Program-made: the position numbers and the translations under genes
Shown here: positions 25,755 to 34,714 of the stretch, piece by piece
Position numbering within the stretch: the first letter of the stretch is position 1
Layout of the letters: each line of letters starts with the position of its first letter
Assembly (NCBI RefSeq): GCF_030269685.1
Contig: NZ_BSTT01000017.1
Coordinates: forward strand, 1 to 64,000
Direction: 5' to 3'
Source: Actinomycetospora sp. NBRC 106378
Lineage (GTDB): Bacteria > Actinomycetota > Actinomycetes > Mycobacteriales > Pseudonocardiaceae
Length of the DNA: 64,000 bases
Notes under the pieces: model-generated
What the model was told of the DNA's origin: nothing
Database searches by the model: none
Seen by the model: only the letters and a program-made list of their open reading frames with translations

Positions 25755-26456
25755 ATGCAGCGTCGCATCGCGCCGCGCCCGACGGCCGCGGACCGGGTCG
25801 TCGGGACCGCCACCGTCGCGGCCGGGGTCGTCTACTCGGCGTTCCTGGTCACCCCGCTCGTCGGGACGGACCTCGACCCCGGACGGTCCTTCGTCAGCGA
25901 GCTCGCCGCGCTGGACCAGCCGCACGGGGCGGCGTTCCGGGCGGTCGACGCCGTCGTCGGGATCGTCGTCGTGACCGCCGGCGTGCACGTGGCCCGCCGC
26001 GGCGAGGTCGCCGCCGTGCGCTGGGCCGGGGTGGCCCTCGGGTTGTTCGGGCTGGCCACCGTCCTCGACGTCGCCGCCCCGATGACCTGCGCACCCTCTG
26101 CCGACGCCGCGTGCGCCGCCGCCGAGGCGTCCCGGTCGACCCTCGCCCTCGGGGCCCACGAGGGGGCGAGCGTCCTGGCCAACACCGCCGCGGTCGTCGC
26201 CGTGGCGCTGCTGGTGGCCGCCCGCTCCCGGGACCGCCCGCCCGACCGCCCGGCGAGCCCGGCCGAGGGGACGCTGCTCGCGGGCCTGCTGCTCGTCGCC
26301 GCGTCGGGCCTGGTCGTCGTGCTGGAGGAGGGCGTGGGGCTCGGCCTGCACGACGTCGTCGGATGGGTGCAGCGGGTCCAGGTCGTCGCGCTCTCCGCGG
26401 TCCTCGTGACGATCGGGCTGGTGGTCGTGCGCGGGTCCCACTGGCGGCGGCCGTGA
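25755..26456 (+). CDS. DUF998 family integral membrane protein
   Basis: 233 residues with about six predicted membrane helices. The pattern VSELAALDQPHGAAFR near residue 48 and SLALGAHEG-like loop in the middle match DUF998 proteins, whose role is unknown. A Cys pair in CAPSADAACAAAEA lies in an extracytoplasmic loop. The ATG is 7 bases after a -10-like TACCGT. The stop overlaps the next GTG by four bases (GTGA), so it is translationally coupled with the hydrolase gene. Confidence 0.8.
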   Translation: MQRRIAPRPTAADRVVGTATVAAGVVYSAFLVTPLVGTDLDPGRSFVSELAALDQPHGAAFRAVDAVVGIVVVTAGVHVARRGEVAAVRWAGVALGLFGLATVLDVAAPMTCAPSADAACAAAEASRSTLALGAHEGASVLANTAAVVAVALLVAARSRDRPPDRPASPAEGTLLAGLLLVAASGLVVVLEEGVGLGLHDVVGWVQRVQVVALSAVLVTIGLVVVRGSHWRRP

Positions 26457-27271
26457 GGGCGCGCACGGTGGCGATCGTGCCGGGGCTCGGGTCGCCGCCG
26501 GGCGAGTGGGATGCCGTCGTCGAGGCCCTCCCGGCCTCGGTCGCGGTCCTCGTCGTCGACCCCGCCGACGGTCCCCCGCTGCGCACCCCCGCCGACTGGA
26601 CCCCGCGCGCCGTCGCCGACCGCCTCGCGCAGCGGCTCGACGGCGCCGCCCGACCGGTCCTGCTGGTCGGGCACTCCGCGGGCGGGCTCGCCGTGCAGGC
26701 CCTGCTCCACGGCGATCCCGAGGTGGCCGGCGCGGTCCTGGTCGACGCGTCCCACGCGCACTCGGTCCGCCCCGCGCCCGCCGCCCTCGCCCGGGCCGGC
26801 CGGGTCCTCGCCGACCTGGTCCTCGCCACCGGGATCGGCACCGTGCTCGGGCCGGCGCTCCGGCGGCTCGGCGTCCGAGCCGGGACCGTCCGTCGTCGGG
26901 ATCGCCTGTCGCCGGCCGCGGTGCGCGCGGTCTACGCGTCGCCGGCCTGGGCCCGGACGACCGTCGACGCCTGGTTCGGCCACGCGACGCTGCAGGCCGG
27001 GGTACTCGCGTGGCAGGCGGAGCGCGGCGCTCCGCGTCCCCCGGTCCGGCTGCTGGTCGGCGCCGCCGGGTCGGGGCGGGGCCGCGCCCGGTGGATCGCT
27101 CTCCAGCGCGACCTGGCCGTGCGACTCGCCGCTCCCCCGCCGCGGCTGCTCGACGACGCCGGGCACCTGGTCGCGCTCGACCGGCCGGACGCCGTCGTCG
27201 AGGAGATCCACGCGCTGCTCACCGGGGGAGCTTCACCACCGACACGAAGAAGTCGTCGATCTGACGGATGA
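26453..27271 (+). CDS. Alpha/beta hydrolase
   Basis: 272-residue predicted serine hydrolase. The nucleophile elbow GHSAGG places Ser75, the oxyanion segment is [12 protein letters not shown], and a late acid/histidine pair is likely in [13 protein letters not shown]. No signal peptide is evident. The GTG overlaps the DUF998 stop, suggesting coupling with that membrane protein. The last 53 bases overlap the 3' end of the convergent response regulator gene, giving an odd basic tail ([11 protein letters not shown]). The substrate is unknown. Confidence 0.8.
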   Translation: MRARTVAIVPGLGSPPGEWDAVVEALPASVAVLVVDPADGPPLRTPADWTPRAVADRLAQRLDGAARPVLLVGHSAGGLAVQALLHGDPEVAGAVLVDASHAHSVRPAPAALARAGRVLADLVLATGIGTVLGPALRRLGVRAGTVRRRDRLSPAAVRAVYASPAWARTTVDAWFGHATLQAGVLAWQAERGAPRPPVRLLVGAAGSGRGRARWIALQRDLAVRLAAPPPRLLDDAGHLVALDRPDAVVEEIHALLTGGASPPTRRSRRSDG

Positions 27272-27653
27272 TGTCGATGAAGCGCTCGAAGTCGACGGGC
27301 TTGGCCACGTACGCGTTCGCGTGCAGGTCGTAGCTGCGCAGGATGTCCTCCTCGGCCTGCGACGTCGTCAGGACGACGACGGGGATGGCCCGCAACGTGC
27401 CGTCCGACTTGATCTCCTCGAGGACCTGCCGGCCGTCCTTCCGCGGCAGGTTGAGGTCGAGCAGGATCAGGCCGGGCCGCGGCGCGTCGCCGTACCGCCC
27501 CTGCCGGCGCAGGAACTCCAGCGCCTCCACCCCGTCGGAGACGACGTGCAGGGTGTTGCGGAGCTTGTGGTGCTCGAAGGCCTCGCGGGTCATGAGGACG
27601 TCGCCCTCGTCGTCCTCGACCAGCAGCACGTCGATCTCGTCAGGCGGCGTCAT
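27219..27653 (-). CDS. Single-domain response regulator (Rcp1-like)
   Basis: 144-residue stand-alone receiver domain. The acidic pair is in VEDDEGDVL, the phosphoacceptor Asp66 in [13 protein letters not shown], the Thr in VLTTS, and the conserved Lys in YVAKPVDFE. It has no output domain, as in the Rcp1/CheY-like regulators paired with phytochrome-type or GAF-type kinases. The start codon lies 14 bases inside the end of the kinase gene, so the two are coupled. It may transfer phosphate to another protein or act by binding. Confidence 0.9.
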   Translation of the reverse strand: MTPPDEIDVLLVEDDEGDVLMTREAFEHHKLRNTLHVVSDGVEALEFLRRQGRYGDAPRPGLILLDLNLPRKDGRQVLEEIKSDGTLRAIPVVVLTTSQAEEDILRSYDLHANAYVAKPVDFERFIDIIRQIDDFFVSVVKLPR

Positions 27654-28842
27654 GGGTGTCCTCCGGGGTTGCGGGGTCGAGCACGGGCAGGGCGACGACG
27701 AACGTGCTGCCGGGCCCCGGGGTCTCCTCCAGCCAGACGGTGCCACCGTGGTGTTCGACGATCTTGCGGCACATCGCGAGGCCGATCCCGGTCCCGGGAT
27801 AGGTCGACTTGCCGTGCAGGCGCTGGAAGATCACGAAGATCTGCTCGCCGTACTCCGGCTCGATCCCGATCCCGTTGTCGGTGAACCGGAGCAGCCACCG
27901 GCCGTCGTCGCGGTCCACCGCGACGTGGACCCGCGGAGGGTCCTCGCCGCGGAACTTGAGCGCGTTCGCGAGCAGGTTCTGGAAGACGGTGGCAAGCAGG
28001 GCCGGCTCGGCGCGCACCCGCGGGAGCTCGTCGTGGGTGATCTCGCCCCCGGCCTCCTCCAGCGCACCGGCGAGGTTGCGCACCGCGCGATCGAGCAGCT
28101 CGCCGGCGTCGATCTCCTCGACGGGCCCGTCCGCCCGGCCGACGCGCGAGAACGCGAGCAGGTCGTTGATGAGCACCTGCATCCGCTTCGCGCCGTCGAC
28201 GGCGAACTCGATGTACTGGTCGGCGCGCTCGTCGAGCTGCCCGCCGTAGCGTCGTTGGAGGAGTTGGCAGAAGCTCGTGACCTTGCGCAGCGGCTCCTGC
28301 AGGTCGTGGGAGGCGACGTAGGCGAACTGCTCGAGGTCGGAGTTCGACCGCTCCAGCTCGCGGCCGCGCGCGTCGAGCTCGGCCCGGGCCAGCTCGATCT
28401 CCGCCATCTCGGCGAGGAGCGCCCGCCGCATCGCGTCGACGTCGCGGCTCAGCGACGTGATCTCCTTCGGCCCACGCACCCCGATCGGGCGCTCGAGGTC
28501 CCCGGAGGCCACGTCGCGCACCTCGGCCGCGAGCTGCTCGGTGGGGCGGACGACGGCCCGGCGCAGCCAGAGCAGCAGCCCGACCAGCCCGGCGGCGAGG
28601 ACCACCAGCGCCACCAGCCCGACGACGTCCACGGTGCGCGCCGCGGCGTTCGCCCGCTCCAACGCGGCCGGTCCGAGCAGCTCCCCCAGCGCCGCGCGTT
28701 CCCGCCCCAGCGCGGCCAGCGCCAGCCCGGTCACCACGCCGACCACGGCGAGGAGGGCGGCGCCGACCACCCCGGCGGTGACCAGCAGGCGGTGCAGCGA
28801 CCGGCGGGCCAGCGGGTCGCGCTCCGACGTCCGGGTGCTCAT
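27640..28842 (-). CDS. Sensor histidine kinase with HAMP domain
   Basis: 400 residues. Two membrane helices (about 18-46 and 72-93) enclose a short loop. A HAMP domain follows (about 95-145), then a coiled-coil, then the phosphoacceptor His179 in [11 protein letters not shown]. The ATPase domain has [15 protein letters not shown] and [12 protein letters not shown]. The small extracytoplasmic loop suggests membrane or intramembrane sensing. Start overlaps the PP2C stop (ATGA). It is the middle gene of a three-gene operon with a PP2C phosphatase and a stand-alone receiver. Confidence 0.92.
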   Translation of the reverse strand: MSTRTSERDPLARRSLHRLLVTAGVVGAALLAVVGVVTGLALAALGRERAALGELLGPAALERANAAARTVDVVGLVALVVLAAGLVGLLLWLRRAVVRPTEQLAAEVRDVASGDLERPIGVRGPKEITSLSRDVDAMRRALLAEMAEIELARAELDARGRELERSNSDLEQFAYVASHDLQEPLRKVTSFCQLLQRRYGGQLDERADQYIEFAVDGAKRMQVLINDLLAFSRVGRADGPVEEIDAGELLDRAVRNLAGALEEAGGEITHDELPRVRAEPALLATVFQNLLANALKFRGEDPPRVHVAVDRDDGRWLLRFTDNGIGIEPEYGEQIFVIFQRLHGKSTYPGTGIGLAMCRKIVEHHGGTVWLEETPGPGSTFVVALPVLDPATPEDTHDAA

Positions 28843-30050
28843 CGGCGCGACACCACCAGGACGGCGGCCACGTCGTCGATCCGCTCCACGGTGAGCGCCC
28901 GGACCCCCGTCATGACCCGCTCCAGCATCCGCTCCGCCTCGAATCCCTCGTCCGTCTCCTCGGCCAGGCACCGCTCGACCACCGCGAGCAGGCCGTCGGT
29001 GCCGAGCACGTCCTCGCCCTCGGCCACCGCCGACGGCACCGGGCGGCCCTCCACGAGGCCGTCGGTGTAGAGCAACAGGCCCCACCGGGGCGGGAGCTCG
29101 ATCTCGAGGTCCTCCCACCGGTCGTCGGCGACGATCCCGATCGGCCGCCCGAGCCGGCTGACCGGCAGCGGCCGGACCCCACCGTCCAGCTGCATGAGGA
29201 CGGGTGGCGGGTGTCCCGCGAGCCGCAGGCGGCCCCGCCGTCGGTCGGGGTCGACGGTGAGGACGGCCAACGTCGCGAAGATGCCGGTGCGGGCCCGCTC
29301 GTGGACGAGCAGGCGTCCGAGGGTGGGCAGCATCTGGGTGCCGGAGGTCTCGGCGAGGACGACCGTCCGCCACGCGATCCGGAGGTTCACCCCGAGGGCC
29401 GCCTCGTCCGGGCCGTGCCCGCAGACGTCGCCGATCACCACGTGCAGGGTGCCGTCGGACCCCTCCACGGCGTCGTAGAAGTCGCCCCCGAGCAGCCGCC
29501 GGCCACCTCCTGGCTCGTAGCGCACGGCGATCTCGACGTCGGGGTCGGCGACCAGCGGGGTCGGGAGCAGCCCGCGCTCGAGGCGCACGTTCTCCTCGGC
29601 GCGGGTCTGGGCGTCCCAGAGCTGCTGGCGGACCCGCTCGCCGCGGACCCGCTCCACGGCGTAGCGCAGCGAGCGCTCCAGCGACGGGCCGTCGACGTGG
29701 TGCTTGAGCAGGTAGTCCTGCGCGCCCGCCGCGACCGCGCGGGTGCCGAGCTCGTGGTCGTGCCGGCCGGTCAGCACGACGACGGCCGGGCCGCCGTGGT
29801 CCCGCAGCACGCGGGCCAGGGCGTCGAGTCCCTCGCCGTCGGGCAGGGCGAGGTCGAGCAGGACGCACTCGACGCGGTCGAGGTGCCGGTCGGCCTCGGC
29901 GAGGCTGCGGGCGCGGTGGAGCGTCACGCGGAACCCACCGGCGACCTCGGCGTCGGCGAGGTGCTCGGCGACCAGCAGCGCGTCGGCGTCGTCGTCCTCG
30001 ACGAGGAGCACCGCGAGCGGCGCGGCGGCGCCGTCGAGCGTGGCGGGCAC
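28839..30050 (-). CDS. Receiver-PP2C (SpoIIE-type) phosphatase, RsbU/RssB-like
   Basis: 403 residues. An N-terminal receiver domain (about 15-130) has VEDDDADALLVAEHL and the phosphoacceptor Asp in VLLDLALPDGEG. A short coiled linker leads to a PP2C-type phosphatase (about 165-400) with LLGGDFYDAVEG, VIGDVCGHG and LLYTDGLVEGRP, including the metal-binding acidic residues. It could dephosphorylate an anti-sigma antagonist when phosphorylated. The GTG with an AGGAGGGG box begins at a compact receiver domain. It heads the operon with the kinase and receiver. The STAS target is not nearby. Confidence 0.9.
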   Translation of the reverse strand: MPATLDGAAAPLAVLLVEDDDADALLVAEHLADAEVAGGFRVTLHRARSLAEADRHLDRVECVLLDLALPDGEGLDALARVLRDHGGPAVVVLTGRHDHELGTRAVAAGAQDYLLKHHVDGPSLERSLRYAVERVRGERVRQQLWDAQTRAEENVRLERGLLPTPLVADPDVEIAVRYEPGGGRRLLGGDFYDAVEGSDGTLHVVIGDVCGHGPDEAALGVNLRIAWRTVVLAETSGTQMLPTLGRLLVHERARTGIFATLAVLTVDPDRRRGRLRLAGHPPPVLMQLDGGVRPLPVSRLGRPIGIVADDRWEDLEIELPPRWGLLLYTDGLVEGRPVPSAVAEGEDVLGTDGLLAVVERCLAEETDEGFEAERMLERVMTGVRALTVERIDDVAAVLVVSRR

Positions 30051-30167
30051 CGCCCCTCCTCCCCGCAGCGCAGCGACTCGGCGCGCCGCCGGGGTCGAGC
30101 GCGAACCGGCAGGAAGTTTAGGGCCTGCGGGCCCCGCGCCGGTGGCCACCCCGACCGGGCACGCAGG

Positions 30168-31007
30168 TCACGACGACGAGCCCGCCCGCGCCGCCCGCTC
30201 CTCCGAGGCCTCGACGACCTGCACCTTGTCGCCGACCTGCAGCTCGGCGAAGGTCGCCCGGGCGTCGTCGTCCTCCATCCGCACGCAGCCCGCGGACGAC
30301 CGCGCCGGATCCCCGGCGTGGAAGGCGATCCCGCCGTCGGCGAAGAACACCGAGTCCGGCATCGGCGCCGGGCGGCCGTCGGGGGTCTGCGACTCACCGC
30401 TGACGTGGTCGGCGTCCTTGCGGTAGACCCGCAACGAGTGTCCGACCGGCGTCTCGTGCCCCTCGCCGCCCGAGGCGATCGTCATCGGACCGCGCACGAC
30501 GCGGCCGTCGCGGACCAGCCAGGCCCGTTGCGACTCCAGGTCCACACAGGCCCGCGCCGAGATCGAGCACGGCGTCCCGGGCGTCGCGGGCTCGGCGTGC
30601 GCGGCCTGCGCGACCGGGTTCGTCTCGGCCGAGTCGTCGGCCAGCGCCGGGACCGCGAGGGCCCCGGCGGCGACCAGGACCGCGCCGGTGAGGGCGGCCC
30701 CGATCCCCCAGCGGCGGGGGCGGCCGTCCGGCCCGCGATACCGGCCGCGGTGCCGGCCACGCGGGACCGGCGGGTCAGCCTCGATGATGTCGACCTCCCG
30801 ATCCGGGTGCTCTCCCCCTCGATGTCGGAATCCGGGACGAGCGGCTGGAGCCTCCGACCGGGCGACACCAGGCGTATCCTGCGGACATCGGGGCCTCTCC
30901 GGCCGGCGTCCACGCCGGCCTTCCCCGACAGAACTGCACACCGGCCGCCCGGCGGCCTGGACGGGGCGCCGACGATGTCGGGACCAGCTGTGGTCGAGAG
31001 CAGTCAC
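30168..31007 (-). CDS. L,D-transpeptidase (YkuD domain) with signal peptide
   Basis: Predicted periplasmic-side enzyme that forms 3-3 peptidoglycan crosslinks or links proteins to peptidoglycan. The catalytic Cys is in SSAGCVRM, preceded by the His in GIAFHAGD. A signal peptide is present (GIGAALTGAVLVAAGALAV, cleavage near ALA-DD). The start is unresolved. The frame is open to GTG 31007; GTG 30941 and an undetected start nearer the signal peptide are alternatives, since neither GTG has a clear SD box. A long Arg/Pro-rich stretch upstream suggests the true start is later. Confidence 0.75.
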   Translation of the reverse strand: MTALDHSWSRHRRRPVQAAGRPVCSSVGEGRRGRRPERPRCPQDTPGVARSEAPAARPGFRHRGGEHPDREVDIIEADPPVPRGRHRGRYRGPDGRPRRWGIGAALTGAVLVAAGALAVPALADDSAETNPVAQAAHAEPATPGTPCSISARACVDLESQRAWLVRDGRVVRGPMTIASGGEGHETPVGHSLRVYRKDADHVSGESQTPDGRPAPMPDSVFFADGGIAFHAGDPARSSAGCVRMEDDDARATFAELQVGDKVQVVEASEERAARAGSSS

Positions 31008-31021
31008 CCCGGAGCCGCGCC

Positions 31022-31258
31022 GTGAACGCCCGGCCCCGCTTCACCGCGAGCGAACCCGCCCGGAGCCCGGGCGACCAGGAGGCCGCCTCGGCCGAGGCCC
31101 GCCTCCGGGCCGTGCGCGTCGTCGCGGCCCGGAGCACCGGCGTGGAGGACTGCCGCGAGCTCCTCGACATGCTCGGGCTCCACTCCGCGGCCGGGCTGCC
31201 GGGACCGGCGCCCGGCGAGTACGTGGAGTTCTCCCCGCCGCGCCCGGCCGCGCGCTGA
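31022..31258 (+). CDS. Small hypothetical protein
   Basis: 78 residues starting at a GTG with a weak GGAG box. Helical, charged middle (AEARLRAVRVVAARSTGVEDC) and a C-terminal GEYVEFSPPRPAAR tail. I do not recognise a family. It is divergent from the L,D-transpeptidase gene and convergent with the CorA-like gene. Codon bias supports coding. Confidence 0.55.
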   Translation: MNARPRFTASEPARSPGDQEAASAEARLRAVRVVAARSTGVEDCRELLDMLGLHSAAGLPGPAPGEYVEFSPPRPAAR

Positions 31259-31259
31259 G

Positions 31260-31290
31260 CCCCGCCGTCGGGATCAGTCCTGCGGCGGGG
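31260..31290. terminator. Hairpin across convergent gene ends
   Basis: CCCCGCCG and CGGCGGGG form an 8-bp stem around a 15-base loop. It spans the interval between the small gene ending at 31258 and the CorA-like gene ending at 31274, overlapping the latter's stop. Confidence 0.4.
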
Positions 31291-32203
31291 TCCGGTCCAG
31301 CAGGCCCGTCCGGCGCAACCACAGCACGATCGCCAGGCAGGACAGCAGGGTGCCGCCCACCCCGAAGGTGAAGAACGCCCAGGCGGAGCCGATGTGGTCG
31401 AGCATCCACTGGAAGTTCGTGCCGAAGAACCCGGTGAGCGCGGTCAGGGGCAGGAAGATCGTCGCGACGATCGTGAGCCGCTCCTGCACCTCGTTGGAGT
31501 AGGTGTCGAGCATCCCCTGCAGCGACTCGCGGTCCGCGTCGATCTCGTCGAGGGCCTGGGAGAGGTGGTCGCCGACGTCCGCGAGGTAGGCGCGGGCCTC
31601 CTCCTCGTCCGCGGAGATCGCCACCACCTGCTCGGCCACCCGCGGGAACACCTGACGCTGCACCATGAGCGTTCGGCGGAGCCCGTTCAGCGACCGCCGC
31701 AGCACCGCCATCCGGTCGCGGTCGCGGGCCCGCGGGTGGTCGAAGATGGTCTCCTCGAAGGCGTCGACCTCCTCGCCCACCGTCTCGAGCCCCTCGGTGA
31801 GGGAGTCGACGACGGCGTCGATCACCCGGTACACGAGCTCGCCCTCGCTGCAGGCGCCGTGCAGGTGACGACGGACCCGGTCGAGCTGGGCCGGCGGCCG
31901 ACGGCTGATCGTCAGGACCGACGCACCGATGACGTGGACGTGCACCTCGACCAGCTGGGGGGTGGCGCCGGCCGACGTCGTGAGTCCGTAGAGGACCAGG
32001 AGCATCTGGTCCTCGTAGCGGTCGAGCTTCGGGCGCTGCTCGAAGTCCCGACTGTCCTCGAGGGCGAGCGGGTGCAGCCCCAGGGCCTCCGCGACGGCGG
32101 CGAGCTCGGCCTCGTCGGGGTCGGTCAGGTCGAGCCACGTCGGCTCGTGGCGGGCGTGCCGCGCGCGCAGGTCGTCGAGGTCGGGGGTGTCCAGAGCCAG
32201 CAC
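31274..32203 (-). CDS. CorA-type divalent metal ion transporter
   Basis: 309 residues. The long soluble N-domain (PDLDDLRARHARHEPTWLDL, LEDSRDFEQRPKLDRYEDQM) and the C-terminal coiled helix and two membrane segments fit the CorA channel family. The usual pore-entrance signature GMN is replaced by G-T-N (LTGFFGTNF), as also seen in some relatives. That may alter ion selectivity. The GTG start follows a TAGACC-like box by 7 bases. It stands alone. Mg, Co, Ni or Zn transport is plausible. Confidence 0.85.
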   Translation of the reverse strand: MLALDTPDLDDLRARHARHEPTWLDLTDPDEAELAAVAEALGLHPLALEDSRDFEQRPKLDRYEDQMLLVLYGLTTSAGATPQLVEVHVHVIGASVLTISRRPPAQLDRVRRHLHGACSEGELVYRVIDAVVDSLTEGLETVGEEVDAFEETIFDHPRARDRDRMAVLRRSLNGLRRTLMVQRQVFPRVAEQVVAISADEEEARAYLADVGDHLSQALDEIDADRESLQGMLDTYSNEVQERLTIVATIFLPLTALTGFFGTNFQWMLDHIGSAWAFFTFGVGGTLLSCLAIVLWLRRTGLLDRTPPQD

Positions 32204-32210
32204 GGGCGAT

Positions 32211-32216
32211 GGTCTA
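32211..32216 (-). promoter_or_regulatory. Weak -10 box TAGACC of CorA-like gene
   Basis: On the minus strand TAGACC lies 7 bases before the GTG at 32203. The spacing matches the other leaderless-type starts here, but the hexamer is a poor match. Confidence 0.25.
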
Positions 32217-32263
32217 CCCCGGAGCCGGGCCCGCGAGTCCCGCGGGCCCGCTTCCGGTGACCC

Positions 32264-33019
32264 TCAGACCAGCGACGCGGTGAGGCCGCCGTCGAGCACG
32301 TAGTGGCTGCCGGTGACCCAGGAGGCGCGGTCGGAGGCGAGGAACGACGCCACCTCGGCGATGTCCTGCGGCGTCCCGAGCCGCCCCTGCTTCATGGCGA
32401 CGAGGTCGGTGAACGGGACCTGCGTGGCGGCCTCGAAGTCGGGCACCAGCCGCTCCACCATCGCCGTGTCGGCGAAGCCCGGGCAGACCGCGTTGACGCG
32501 GACGCCGGCCGGACGCATCTCGACCGCGGTCACCCGCGTCATCTGGATCACCGCCGCCTTGGTGGCGCAGTACGAGCCGAGCAGCGGGCTGCCCCCGACG
32601 CCCGCGATCGAGGCGATGTTGACGACGTTGCCCTTGGACTCCATCAGGTGCGGGATGGCGGCCTTCATCGCGACGAACGGGCCACGGACGTTGACCGCCC
32701 AGATCCGGTCGAAGCTCTCCGTCGACTGCTGCAGCAGCGGCGAGGAGATCTCGATGCCCGCGTTGTTCACCAGGACGTCGAGGCCGCCGAGGATCTCCAC
32801 CGCCTTCCCGATGGCCGACTGGACCTGGGCCTCGTCGGTGACGTCGCAGTCGGCGACGCCGGCCGCGCCGATCTCGTCGGCCGCGGCCTTGCTGGTGGCC
32901 GGATCGAGGTCGCTGACCACGACCCGGGCGCCGTTCTGCGTGAACAGGGTGGCGATGGCCTTCCCGATGCCGGCGCCGGAGCCGGTGACGAAGACGCGCT
33001 TGCCCGCCAGTTCGGTCAT
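32264..33019 (-). CDS. Short-chain dehydrogenase/reductase
   Basis: 251-residue classical SDR. NAD(P) binding is shown by VTGSGAGIGK (residues 11-20), Asp at the strand-2 end (VSDLD) favours NAD(H), NNAG is at 85-88, and the catalytic Ser137, Tyr150 and Lys154 are present (IASIAG, YCATK). It lies 28 bases downstream of an acyl-CoA ligase gene. They probably act on the same substrate, for example in degradation of an acid through its CoA thioester. The divergent TetR gene is a likely regulator. Confidence 0.9.
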   Translation of the reverse strand: MTELAGKRVFVTGSGAGIGKAIATLFTQNGARVVVSDLDPATSKAAADEIGAAGVADCDVTDEAQVQSAIGKAVEILGGLDVLVNNAGIEISSPLLQQSTESFDRIWAVNVRGPFVAMKAAIPHLMESKGNVVNIASIAGVGGSPLLGSYCATKAAVIQMTRVTAVEMRPAGVRVNAVCPGFADTAMVERLVPDFEAATQVPFTDLVAMKQGRLGTPQDIAEVASFLASDRASWVTGSHYVLDGGLTASLV

Positions 33020-33047
33020 GTTCGTTCCCTCACGTCGATGTGGTCGG

Positions 33048-34583
33048 TCAGGACTGGGGCGCGAGTGACGCGCGGATGTCGGCCTTGAGCACCTTGCCGA
33101 CCGTGGAACGCGGCAGGTCGGGCCAGAACTCGACCTGCTTCGGGGTCTTGACGCTGCCGACGCGGGCCTTGACGAAGCCCATGACCTCGTCGGCGTCGAG
33201 AGTGGTGTCGGGCTGAGGCTGGATCACCGCGACCACCCGCTCGCCCCACAACTCGTCGGGCAGGCCGATCACGGCGCAGTCGCGGACGCCGTCGTGGGCC
33301 ATCACGGCCTGCTCCACCTCGGCGGAGTAGACGTTGAAGCCCCCGGTGATGACCATGTCCTTCGCGCGGTCGACGATGAACAGGAAGCCCTCGTCGTCGA
33401 GGTAGCCGATGTCGCCGGTGTGGTGCCAGCCGTGGGCCGAGACCTCCGCGGTGGCCTCGGGGTTGCGGTAGTAGCCGGCCATCACCAGCGCGCTGCGCAC
33501 CACGATCTCGCCGCGCTCGCCCCGGGGCACGAGCTGCCCGTCGGACCCGAGGATCGCCACGGTGACCAGCGGGGAGGGCTTCCCGGCCGAGGTGAGCCGC
33601 TCGGTGTGGATCGACCCGTCGGCACGGCGGTGGTCGGTCGGCGCCATCGTCGAGATCATCATCGGCGCCTCGGACTGGCCGAAGAGCTGGGCCATCGGTC
33701 CGATGCGCTCGAGGGCCTCGGCCAGCCGGGTCGGCGACATCGGGGCGGCGCCGTACCAGAAGCACTGCAGCGAGGAGAGGTCCGTCGTGGGCAGGGCGGG
33801 GTGGCCCAGCACCATGTAGATCAGGGTGGGCGGCAGGAACGTGTGTGTGACCCGGTGCGCCGCGACGAGTTCCAGGAACCGCCCGACGTCGGGCTTCGCC
33901 ATGATCACGACCTCGCCGCCGCGCGCGAGGACGGGGAAGCACAGCACGCCTGCCGCGTGGGTCAGCGGAGCGAGCGCGAGGTAGACCGGGCGCTCCTCGA
34001 AGGGGTAGCTCATCAGCGTGATCGCCGACATGACCTCGAGGTTGCGGTCGGTCAGCATGACGCCCTTCGGGCGCCCGGTGGTGCCACCGGTGCCCACGAG
34101 GGCGACGACGTCGTCGGCCGGGGCGGTCTCGTCGGACGGGTCGTCGCGCGCGGCGTCGAGCCAGGCGTCGAAGGCCTGCGCCGTGCCCGCGGCGTCCCCC
34201 AGACGCACCAGGGTCTTCAGGGCGGGCAGGTCCGGGGCGATCGCCGCGACGAGGTCGTCGAACGCCGGCTGGAAGACCAGCACGGAGCAGTCGAACAGGT
34301 CGAGCAGCTCCGCGGTCTCCCCCGCCGCGTTCCGCGGGTTGATGGGGCACCAGACCGCGCCGGCCCGGGCGATGCCGAACACGCAGGTGAACGCGACGGG
34401 ATCGTTGGCCGAGAGGATGCCGACCTTGTCGCCCGGCGCGACGCCCGAGCGGCGCAGTGCCCGGGCCACGGCCCGGGAGAGCTCGACGACCTCGCCGTAG
34501 GTCCGCGAGACCCCGTCGAGCGTGAGACACGGGGCGTCCGGGTCGAGCGAGGCGCCCTTGTCCAGGTAGAAGCTCAGCGACAT
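33048..34583 (-). CDS. Acyl-CoA synthetase (AMP-dependent ligase)
   Basis: 511-residue member of the adenylate-forming enzymes. The P-loop is GTGGTTGRPKGVML, the A5-like region is LFGQSEAPMMIS, the A7 Asp is in HTGDIGYLDDEGFLF, and the catalytic Lys lies in STVGKVLKADIR near the C-terminus. It would form an acyl-AMP and then the CoA thioester of an unidentified carboxylic acid. It leads a two-gene operon with an SDR. The ATG at 34583 gives the normal family start; upstream frames are basic and unlikely. Confidence 0.9.
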   Translation of the reverse strand: MSLSFYLDKGASLDPDAPCLTLDGVSRTYGEVVELSRAVARALRRSGVAPGDKVGILSANDPVAFTCVFGIARAGAVWCPINPRNAAGETAELLDLFDCSVLVFQPAFDDLVAAIAPDLPALKTLVRLGDAAGTAQAFDAWLDAARDDPSDETAPADDVVALVGTGGTTGRPKGVMLTDRNLEVMSAITLMSYPFEERPVYLALAPLTHAAGVLCFPVLARGGEVVIMAKPDVGRFLELVAAHRVTHTFLPPTLIYMVLGHPALPTTDLSSLQCFWYGAAPMSPTRLAEALERIGPMAQLFGQSEAPMMISTMAPTDHRRADGSIHTERLTSAGKPSPLVTVAILGSDGQLVPRGERGEIVVRSALVMAGYYRNPEATAEVSAHGWHHTGDIGYLDDEGFLFIVDRAKDMVITGGFNVYSAEVEQAVMAHDGVRDCAVIGLPDELWGERVVAVIQPQPDTTLDADEVMGFVKARVGSVKTPKQVEFWPDLPRSTVGKVLKADIRASLAPQS

Positions 34584-34702
34584 CGCTCGCCCGGGACCTC
34601 CGTTCGGCGGCGCCACTGTGCGCCGGATCACGACCTTGGCGAGGTTCTGGACGACTGTCAAGGAAATCGTGGACGCCTGGTCGGGACGGCTCGTGTCCGC
34701 CG

Positions 34703-34708
34703 TATCGT
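34703..34708 (+). promoter_or_regulatory. -10 box TATCGT of TetR gene, leaderless-type
   Basis: TATCGT lies 6 bases before the GTG at 34715, so the message may begin at the start codon. Confidence 0.45.
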
Positions 34709-34714
34709 GGCCCC

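Noticed and set aside
32264-34583. Biosynthetic gene cluster around the acyl-CoA ligase and SDR
   Set aside because: No polyketide or peptide synthase genes are near; the pair plus divergent TetR fits a small catabolic operon better.
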